A stretch of 27,765 nucleotides of DNA from an uncultured Clostridium sp. GTDB taxonomy: Bacteria > Bacillota > Clostridia > TANB77 > CAG-508. Positions within the stretch are counted from its first letter, which is position 1; the number at the start of each line of letters is the position of its first letter. Under the pieces are notes generated by a model. It saw only the letters and a program-made list of their open reading frames with translations, was not told where the DNA came from and searched no databases. Below, piece by piece: positions 22,160 to 27,765 of the stretch. The stretch covers positions 1 to 27,765 of the forward strand of contig USMB01000021.1 of assembly GCA_900555615.1 (NCBI GenBank), in the 5' to 3' direction. The position numbers and the translations under genes were made by a program.

Positions 22160-22237
22160 TGGGGTGGAAGATGGGACTCGAACCCACGGTCTCCAGTGCC
22201 ACAAACTGGCGCGTTAACCAACTACGCTACATCCACC
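22160..22237 (-). tRNA. tRNA-His (anticodon GTG)
   Basis: The anticodon loop TTTGTGGCA gives anticodon GTG. The T arm is GTGGGTTCGAGTCCCAT. The encoded G at position -1 opposite C73, the hallmark of tRNA-His, is present, and CCA is encoded. It forms a pair with tRNA-Gln downstream. Confidence 0.95.
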
Positions 22238-22341
22238 ATCTTGTAGCTCATTTGTGAGCACATTAAATATTTTAATATGATTTCTTGAATTTGTCAAGTT
22301 TTTTTAAGGAATTTGTCGTAAATTTTTAAATATTTTTTAAA

Positions 22342-22366
22342 AGTGAGCTAGCTCAACTAACTCACT
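22342..22366 (-). terminator. Terminator of the 340-aa hypothetical gene
   Basis: On the minus strand AGTGAGTTAG pairs with CTAGCTCACT (one G-U), followed by TTTT and AT-rich sequence, about 10 bases after the stop. Confidence 0.6.
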
Positions 22367-22375
22367 CTTGAAAAT

Positions 22376-23398
22376 TTATTCATTTTCCCCTCTACCTTCT
22401 GGTAAAGCATTTGGTAACTCAATTCTAATTCTAATTTTAAATACATAAGATACTGCTTTGGCAAGTTTACTATTTTTAAATCTTTGCCATAATGATGGTT
22501 TCTTTTGTACAGTAACTGATTCTTGATATTCCTGAATTTGTTGCTCTTCTGAACTTTCTTCAGTTGCATCTACAGCTGCCACAATTTGAGATTTAACTTT
22601 CTCTTTTTCAAGTTCTACTTCTTCTTTAATTTCTTGAACATTTTCTTTTGCCTTTTTTTCTACCTTCTTAGCTTTCTTAACCTCTGGCTCAACTGTCTTA
22701 ACTTCCTCTACAATTTTTTCTGCCACTGGTTCTTCAACTTCTTCAGTTGCTTCTTCAAATACAACATCAGCAGGCTTTGGTATTCCCTTTAAAGCTTCTG
22801 CAATTTCTATTCCTATATAGCTCAATGCTTTTGATCTATCTTCTGTTCTTTCCATATCTATTTCAATATGCAAATTTGTTTCTAGGTTATTTACTCTTGC
22901 ATTCAATAATTTTAAGGCATCTTGATAATTTTGGCTTTTTCTAGATCTATCTTTTCCAACTAAATTCAATGTTTCTATTACATCTTCAGAAAAGTCTCCT
23001 TGTGCATTTTGAACCTTTTCTTTCCAACCTTTTTCTCTTGATTCAACTGCTTCAATAAGTTCTTTTAATTTTCCTGCCAAAGTAATGTTTTCTTCTCTTT
23101 GTCTTATTAATTCTTCAACTTTTTTAGTATTTTCTTCAAATTGAGTTGTTGCATATTCAACTAATCCGTATGAAGCTTTATATACACTTACTGGGAAGTT
23201 CTTTTTCTTTGGATATTCTATTAAATAAGCCTTTATAGATTCAATTAAATCTTTAAAATATGTGTCATCTTCTAATTGAACTATTTGCTTTTTACTATTC
23301 GGATTTATTAATTTTTGAACTTTATCTATATTTGATAATATTTTTTCTTCAGTGATAACCATTCTTACATTCACTATGCCTGATTTTCTTCTAGACAT
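22376..23398 (-). CDS. Hypothetical charged protein, 340 aa
   Basis: The true start is the ATG at 23398 (MSRRKSGIVNVRMVI), because it follows AAAAGGAGG; an upstream in-frame ATG would add 19 unlikely residues. Residues 1-210 are a helical domain with no family I recognise. Residues 210-300 are an acidic, low-complexity, repeated segment rich in EVEEPV, EEVKTVEPEV and EKKAKENV motifs, probably an extended linker. A basic tail with KKPSLWQRFKNSKLAKAV follows. There is no signal peptide and no clear membrane segment. The gene has its own promoter and terminator, is a single host transcript and has no informative neighbours. Confidence 0.6.
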   Translation of the reverse strand: MSRRKSGIVNVRMVITEEKILSNIDKVQKLINPNSKKQIVQLEDDTYFKDLIESIKAYLIEYPKKKNFPVSVYKASYGLVEYATTQFEENTKKVEELIRQREENITLAGKLKELIEAVESREKGWKEKVQNAQGDFSEDVIETLNLVGKDRSRKSQNYQDALKLLNARVNNLETNLHIEIDMERTEDRSKALSYIGIEIAEALKGIPKPADVVFEEATEEVEEPVAEKIVEEVKTVEPEVKKAKKVEKKAKENVQEIKEEVELEKEKVKSQIVAAVDATEESSEEQQIQEYQESVTVQKKPSLWQRFKNSKLAKAVSYVFKIRIRIELPNALPEGRGENE

Positions 23399-23443
23399 GT
23401 AAATTCCTCCTTTTCCTATGTAGTCATAATTAAATTCTATTTT

Positions 23444-23472
23444 ATTATACATCAAGTTATTTAAAACAACAA
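23444..23472 (-). promoter_or_regulatory. Promoter of the 340-aa hypothetical gene
   Basis: On the minus strand TTGTTG, 17 bases, TATAAT, about 46 bases before the start codon. Confidence 0.55.
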
Positions 23473-23518
23473 GTATTTTAGCGGCATTTTTTCATTACAT
23501 TTATGTTACAAAAATATT

Positions 23519-23550
23519 ACAAGTATATTACAATATAGTAATATACTTGT
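23519..23550 (-). terminator. Terminator of the acyl-CoA ligase operon
   Basis: A perfect 13-bp stem ACAAGTATATTAC/GTAATATACTTGT with a 6-base loop lies 6 bases after the ligase stop. The T-run on the minus strand is interrupted (AATATTTTTG). Confidence 0.6.
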
Positions 23551-23555
23551 ATTTA

Positions 23556-25268
23556 TTATTTACCTAATACTTTTTTTAATTCCTCATGTCTCTTAATTTT
23601 TAATGTTGTTGTTTTTATTAGAGGTTCTTCTGTTACAATCATTTCTCTAACATATTTATATTTTGGCATTAATTTATTTACTTCTTTTACTTTTTTCCAT
23701 AAAAATTCTTTTATTTTTTCTTCGTCTTCTATATGATATAAATCCTTTATCATTTCTTTATCATATACGATTTCCACACAAACTTTAACATCTCCGTCAT
23801 CTTCTTTTTTCTCGTATACGAATGTTTCTTTTATACCTTCTACTTTATTTAACAATGTTTCTATTTCTTCTGGAAATACATTTTTACCATTATTTAATAC
23901 GATAACACTCTTTTTTCTTCCTGCTATATAGATAAATCCATCTTTGTCTATTCTAGCCAAATCCCCTGTATGGAACCATCCATCTGGTTCTAATGCTGAT
24001 TTTGTTGCTTCTTCATTTTCATAATATCCAAGCATTATTGATGGTCCTTTTGCCATTAGTTCTCCTATTCCTTCTTCATCTGGATCATCTATTTTTACTT
24101 CTACACTTGGAAATTTCTTTCCAATAGAACCTAATCTTCTGCATTTTGGAGTTTCTGCTGCAATTACTGGTGCTGTTTCTGTTAATCCATATCCTTGCTC
24201 TACATCAAATCCTAAATCATTAAATCCTTTTTCTGTTTCAGGGTCTAATGCAGCTCCTCCTGTTACAACTAATTTTAGTTTTGGTCCTAAACTTTCATGT
24301 ACTTCTTTAAATAATTGTTTTCTTAAATCGATTTTTACTTTTAATAGCACATTTGATATTTTCTTTCCTTTTTCCAATGTTGCCATTTTTCCTTTTTTCT
24401 CAATTGTTTTCATTACTTTTCTGTAAATAATATCAAATACTGCTGGGACTGATATCATTGCTGTAATGTCAAATTCTTTGATGTTATCTGCCATATGTTT
24501 TACACCTTCACAGAATGCAATAGAACCACCAATTGATACTGGATATAAAAATCCTACTGTACATTCAAATACATGGTGTAATGGTAAAAATGATAAAAAT
24601 CTATCTTCTTCTGTTAAGTCAAATCTTTGAATAATATCCATTACATTTGTTACTAAGTTTTTGTGTGATAACATTACTGCTTTTGACATTGCTGTTGTTC
24701 CTGATGTAAATAACATTATTCCCATTTTATCTGCATCTATTTTGGCATCTAAATATTGTTTATTTCCTTCTTCTAATAACTTTTTACCTTTTTCTTGCAA
24801 TGCTTTTTGTGAATAAATTCCATTAGTATTTTCTTGCAAGTCCATTGAGATAAAATATTTCAAATTAGTATTTTTCTTTTCTCTTAAAGTATTCATTATT
24901 GTATCATATTTACTTGAGTAAAATATTGCTTCTACTTGTGAACGAAGTATTAAACTTTCAAGTTCATTATCTGGAAGTGCTTTGTCTAATGGAACCACAA
25001 CTCCTACTCCTGCTGCAATTGCTAAATATGAAAGTTCCCATTCATATCTATTTTCTGATATAACAGCTATTCTTTTATCTTTTAATCCCATGTTTATTAA
25101 TACTGTTCCTAATGCATTTATTTCGTCTCTTAATTCTTTGTGTGAAATTGTTTTCATACTTCCATTATCTTTGAAAATATATGCTGGTCTATTTCCATAA
25201 ACTTCACCTGTCTGTTTTAACATATCTTTTAAATCTGCAAATTTCATTTTTCTTGATTTTGATTCCAT
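23556..25268 (-). CDS. Long-chain fatty-acid--CoA ligase (AMP-forming)
   Basis: The enzyme activates fatty acids with ATP and CoA through an acyl-adenylate. The P-loop motif LFTSGTTAMSKAVMLSH (usually TSGTTGxPKG) lies near residue 187, GYGLTETAP near 358, and GWFHTGDLARIDKDGFIYI with GRKKSVIVLNNGKNV near 430. The length of 570 aa is normal. It lies 19 bases downstream of a TetR-family gene on the same strand, so the two are co-transcribed and the regulator probably senses acyl-CoA; that part is inference. Confidence 0.92.
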   Translation of the reverse strand: MESKSRKMKFADLKDMLKQTGEVYGNRPAYIFKDNGSMKTISHKELRDEINALGTVLINMGLKDKRIAVISENRYEWELSYLAIAAGVGVVVPLDKALPDNELESLILRSQVEAIFYSSKYDTIMNTLREKKNTNLKYFISMDLQENTNGIYSQKALQEKGKKLLEEGNKQYLDAKIDADKMGIMLFTSGTTAMSKAVMLSHKNLVTNVMDIIQRFDLTEEDRFLSFLPLHHVFECTVGFLYPVSIGGSIAFCEGVKHMADNIKEFDITAMISVPAVFDIIYRKVMKTIEKKGKMATLEKGKKISNVLLKVKIDLRKQLFKEVHESLGPKLKLVVTGGAALDPETEKGFNDLGFDVEQGYGLTETAPVIAAETPKCRRLGSIGKKFPSVEVKIDDPDEEGIGELMAKGPSIMLGYYENEEATKSALEPDGWFHTGDLARIDKDGFIYIAGRKKSVIVLNNGKNVFPEEIETLLNKVEGIKETFVYEKKEDDGDVKVCVEIVYDKEMIKDLYHIEDEEKIKEFLWKKVKEVNKLMPKYKYVREMIVTEEPLIKTTTLKIKRHEELKKVLGK

Positions 25269-25287
25269 TTGAAATTCATTCCTTTCT

Positions 25288-25857
25288 TTATTTTACTCTT
25301 AGTCCATTTACTATTGTATTTTCATATTCACTATATAATTTCATTATGTCCATATTTTCGCCTTCTCTTTTTTTATACACAAGTGTTGAACATATTAATC
25401 CATATATTTCTGCTGCCATTGCTCTTGTATTACCTTTTTTGATCTCACCTTTTTCAATTCCCTCTTGAACTATTTTCTCGATTTGTCCTATATATTCATA
25501 TACAAGGTTTTGACATTTTTTGTTTCTTTGTTCTGTTCCCCAGAATTGACTCAATATTATTGTTATTATATTTTCATATTTGGCTACTATTTTGATTTGA
25601 ATTAATACAATTGCTTTTATTTTATCTATATAATTATTATGTTTTGCTGTTTTTATATCTACACTATTTTGTAATAACTTTATTCCTTCTTCTATTAAGA
25701 AATTAAATATTTCTTCTTTGCTTGAAAAATGATAATATAGCGTTCCTTTTGCAACTCCTACTGTTGCTGTAATTTCTTCTATGCTTGTTGCTTCATATCC
25801 CTTTTCTGCAAATAGTTTCATTGATGTTTCAAATATTTTTCTTTTGGTTTTATTCAT
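25288..25857 (-). CDS. TetR-family transcriptional regulator
   Basis: The N-terminal helix-turn-helix SIEEITATVGVAKGTLYYHFSS (about 24-45) is typical of TetR proteins; the remaining 140 residues are an all-helical ligand-binding domain. The length of 189 aa is normal. It is the first gene of a two-gene unit with the acyl-CoA ligase and is likely to regulate it and itself. Confidence 0.92.
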   Translation of the reverse strand: MNKTKRKIFETSMKLFAEKGYEATSIEEITATVGVAKGTLYYHFSSKEEIFNFLIEEGIKLLQNSVDIKTAKHNNYIDKIKAIVLIQIKIVAKYENIITIILSQFWGTEQRNKKCQNLVYEYIGQIEKIVQEGIEKGEIKKGNTRAMAAEIYGLICSTLVYKKREGENMDIMKLYSEYENTIVNGLRVK

Positions 25858-25891
25858 ATATCTTCACCTATCACTCTTATTTTACATGTGT

Positions 25892-25920
25892 ATTATATAA
25901 TTTTCTTAAGATTTTTGCAA
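25892..25920 (-). promoter_or_regulatory. Promoter of the tetR-ligase operon
   Basis: On the minus strand TTGCAA, 17 bases, TATAAT, 35-63 bases before the tetR start. Confidence 0.65.
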
Positions 25921-26005
25921 GCTTTTTTTGCTTTTCGAATACTCATTCAGTTTTTGTATTTTGCATTATGTAATCTTGCAAGTTTACACATTTTTCTCTT
26001 TATTT

Positions 26006-26099
26006 TTATCCACACCATGTGGATAATGTGGATAACTCTGTGAATAACTTAAAACAGTCATATTTTTTTCACACGTTATTCACAATTGCCTGTTGATAA
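26006..26099. other. Cluster of six DnaA-box-like sites
   Basis: TTATCCACA (26006-26014) is followed by TGTGGATAA (26018-26026), TGTGGATAA (26027-26035), TGTGAATAA (26039-26047), TTATTCACA (26076-26084) and TGTTGATAA (26091-26099). The first three are perfect matches to the bacterial DnaA box in one or the other orientation. A very AT-rich T-tract block (26100-26140) follows. The cluster fills most of the 340-base gap between tetR and the DUF1294 gene; no gene is present there. Confidence 0.8.
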
Positions 26100-26144
26100 T
26101 TTTCTTTTTACATTTATTTGTATTTATTTTTTATTTTTATGTAA

Positions 26145-26172
26145 CTTGCTTATCATACAAAAAATAAGCAAG
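26145..26172 (-). terminator. Terminator-like hairpin after the DUF1294 gene
   Basis: CTTGCTTAT and ATAAGCAAG form a 9-bp stem around a 10-base loop, 25 bases after the stop codon. T-rich sequence follows only loosely. Confidence 0.5.
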
Positions 26173-26196
26173 CATTTTAATCTTGCTTGTTAATTT

Positions 26197-26496
26197 TTAC
26201 ATTACAAATTTCAAATATATCACTAAAACAATTTCTAGAATCAATATTGCTGGCAATCCAATTGTGAATTTTAATTTTTTGGTTTTGTGGCGAAATGTGT
26301 ACATACCAGCAATAGTGCCTATTCCTCCTCCTAATGCAGTAACTATAAACAATGTTTGCTCAGGAATTCTCCACTTTCCTTTTTGAGCTTTTCCCTTATC
26401 AGACCACATCATGTAAAATCCTATTAAATTAATTATAAGCAAATATATTATAATATTTTTTACTTTAAAAATCTCTGTTAAATTTCCTGTTGACAT
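26197..26496 (-). CDS. DUF1294 family membrane protein
   Basis: The start at 26496 (MSTGNLTEIFKV) follows AAGGAGG; an ATG at 26574 would begin inside the polC end and hairpin and is not used. The 99-aa protein has two or three hydrophobic segments (IIIYLLIINLIGFYMMW, LFIVTALGGGIGTIAGMY, IGLPAILILEIVLVIYL) and the conserved DKGKAQKGKWRIPE linker and GGGIGTIAGM of DUF1294. Function is unknown. Confidence 0.85.
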   Translation of the reverse strand: MSTGNLTEIFKVKNIIIYLLIINLIGFYMMWSDKGKAQKGKWRIPEQTLFIVTALGGGIGTIAGMYTFRHKTKKLKFTIGLPAILILEIVLVIYLKFVM

Positions 26497-26517
26497 TTCT
26501 TCCTCCTTGCTAATTTG

Positions 26518-26559
26518 GGGTCGGTCCTTTTTTTCGCATGCGAAGAAAAGGACCGACCC
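26518..26559. repeat. Strong GC-rich hairpin between polC and DUF1294 gene
   Basis: GGGTCGGTCC and GGACCGACCC are the outer arms, with a TTCGCATGCGAA palindrome at the centre, an unusually GC-rich structure here. A T-run follows on the plus strand only, so as a minus-strand polC terminator it would be of an atypical type. Confidence 0.65.
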
Positions 26560-26566
26560 TATTTTT

Positions 26567-27765
26567 TTATCCAAATAAACTTAATTGATTACTTTGGCTC
26601 ATTCCTTCCAAACAACCAAACTGTCTTAAAAGTTCAGTAACTGAATCTCCGATTTTTGCACGGATTTTCATATCATCTATTGACATGAATTTTTCATCTT
26701 GTCTAGCTTTCATTATGCTCTCTGCTGCTACATTTCCAAGTCCAGCTATACTGTTTAGTGGTGGTCTTAAATACTCGCCTTCTACTTGGAATTTTGTCGC
26801 ATGTGATTTATATAAATCAATTGGTAAAAATTTAAATCCTCTTTGATACATTTCATGTACTATTTCCAAATCATCAAACATATCTTTATCTTTTGGTGTT
26901 GCATTATTTCCCATCATTTCTATTTCTTTCATCTTGTTCTTTACTCTTTCATCACCATTTATCATAACATCTGCATCAAATGCTTTGGCTCTTATTGAAT
27001 AATATGCAGCATAATATGCTAACGGAATATGTACCTTAAACCATGCAATTCTAAATGCGTTTGTTACATAAGCTGCAGCATGTGCCTTAGGAAACATGTA
27101 CTTAATTTTTTCACAAGATTTTATATACCAATCTGGTACATCATGTTCTTTCATTAATGGAATATATTCATCTTTCCATTTTGGTTCTTTTCCTTTTGCA
27201 ACCTTTCCTTTACGTACCGCTTCCATTATTTTAAATGACTTATCTGGTGGTAAACCTTTTTGGATTAAGTATATCATTATATCATCCCTACAACAGATTG
27301 CCTGTTGCAATGTTACAATTCCTTGCTCAATTAAGGTTTGGGCATTTCCCAGCCATACGTCTGTACCATGTGATAATCCTGATAAACGTATTAATTCATC
27401 AAATGTTGTTGGATGTGTATCCAAAAGCATGCCTCTTGCGAATTTTGTACCATATTCTGGTATTCCATAAGTTCCTACTTCTGAATTTATTTGCTCTGGT
27501 GTTACTCCTAATGCTTCTGTTGAATTAAATATTGACATTGTTGGCTTATCATCTAGTGGAATGTCTGTTGGAGCCATTCCCGTTAAATCTTGCAACATAC
27601 GAATTACAGTCGGATCATCGTGTCCTAGTATATCTAGTTTTAACAAGTTTCCATCTATTGAGTGATAATCAAAGTGTGTTGTTATAATATCTGAATTTGG
27701 GTCATCTGCCGGATGTTGTACTGGTGTAAATTCATATATTTCTCTTCCTTTTGGAACTACTATAA
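26567..27765 (-). CDS. polC: DNA polymerase III alpha subunit, PolC type, C-terminal part
   Basis: The frame is open to the window edge and continues upstream (VVPKGREIYEFTPVQHPADDP), so about 399 codons of the 3' end are present. Recognisable PolC blocks are LDILGHDDPTVIRMLQDLTG, FPKAHAAAYVTNAFRIAWFK and the ending NQLSLFG, which matches a beta-clamp binding motif (QxSLF). PolC is the main replicative polymerase of low-GC Gram-positive bacteria. The 5' part with the palm and exonuclease domains is outside the window. Confidence 0.95.
   Translation of the reverse strand, partial: IVVPKGREIYEFTPVQHPADDPNSDIITTHFDYHSIDGNLLKLDILGHDDPTVIRMLQDLTGMAPTDIPLDDKPTMSIFNSTEALGVTPEQINSEVGTYGIPEYGTKFARGMLLDTHPTTFDELIRLSGLSHGTDVWLGNAQTLIEQGIVTLQQAICCRDDIMIYLIQKGLPPDKSFKIMEAVRKGKVAKGKEPKWKDEYIPLMKEHDVPDWYIKSCEKIKYMFPKAHAAAYVTNAFRIAWFKVHIPLAYYAAYYSIRAKAFDADVMINGDERVKNKMKEIEMMGNNATPKDKDMFDDLEIVHEMYQRGFKFLPIDLYKSHATKFQVEGEYLRPPLNSIAGLGNVAAESIMKARQDEKFMSIDDMKIRAKIGDSVTELLRQFGCLEGMSQSNQLSLFG

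Noticed and set aside
22357..22569. 70-codon minus-strand frame inside the end of the 340-aa gene
   Set aside because: It overlaps a better frame with a good start and terminator and has no start signal of its own.
26006..26099. Confident call of the chromosomal oriC
   Set aside because: There is no dnaA, dnaN or rpmH nearby and no switch in gene direction around the cluster.
1..27765. CRISPR arrays, rRNA genes and insertion sequences
   Set aside because: No regularly spaced repeats, no rRNA-like sequence and no transposase gene with terminal repeats were seen. TnpV is an accessory protein, not a transposase.

Overview
This window comes from a very AT-rich, endospore-lineage Firmicute, most likely a gut-type clostridium. 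The evidence is an intact Spo0A, a PolC-type DNA polymerase III, a TnpV-type accessory protein and strong Shine-Dalgarno sequences (GGAGG) throughout. All confidently called protein genes and both tRNAs are on the minus strand, so gene order below runs from high to low coordinates.

Host block, right side (about 27765 to 19118): the 3' part of polC, a DUF1294 membrane protein, a DnaA-box cluster, a TetR regulator with a long-chain acyl-CoA ligase, a charged hypothetical protein, tRNA-His and tRNA-Gln, a BaiN/HI0933-like flavoprotein with a YigZ/IMPACT protein, and spo0A. Host block, left side (about 3700 to 1): a lipid-anchored or membrane-anchored polysaccharide deacetylase, a TnpV protein, a DUF1016/YhcG-type PD-(D/E)XK nuclease broken by one in-frame stop codon, and the N-terminal part of a helix-turn-helix replication-initiator-like protein.

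Between them (about 3921 to 19342) lies an integrative element of roughly 15.4 kb that I infer is inserted in the 3' end of spo0A. The last 70-odd codons of spo0A are present twice: once completing the full gene (19118-19342) and once as an orphan tail at the far left end (3701-3922). The two tails encode almost the same protein but differ at many silent positions. Reading from spo0A, the element carries a tyrosine integrase; a regulatory region with an antisense RNA; a replication operon (two small unknown proteins, an AEP/PrimPol-like primase and an SF2 helicase); a GT-rich candidate origin; an unannotated 58-aa AbrB/MazE-like protein; an unknown protein; a RadC/JAB protein; a ribosomal protein bS6 homologue; a serine recombinase with a repeat-rich upstream site; a tandem family of three small paralogues (the last broken); a Type II-like restriction-modification pair; an orphan hypothetical; and a KAP-type P-loop NTPase. 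I see no conjugation, relaxase or virion genes. The simplest reading is a self-replicating or satellite-like integrative element with defence cargo.

The points most worth following up are the use of the sporulation master gene as integration site with the integrase immediately downstream of it, a spo0A-type terminator hairpin that also contains the integrase ribosome-binding site, two plus-strand small RNAs with near-consensus promoters that oppose element operons, and a mobile-element copy of ribosomal protein bS6.
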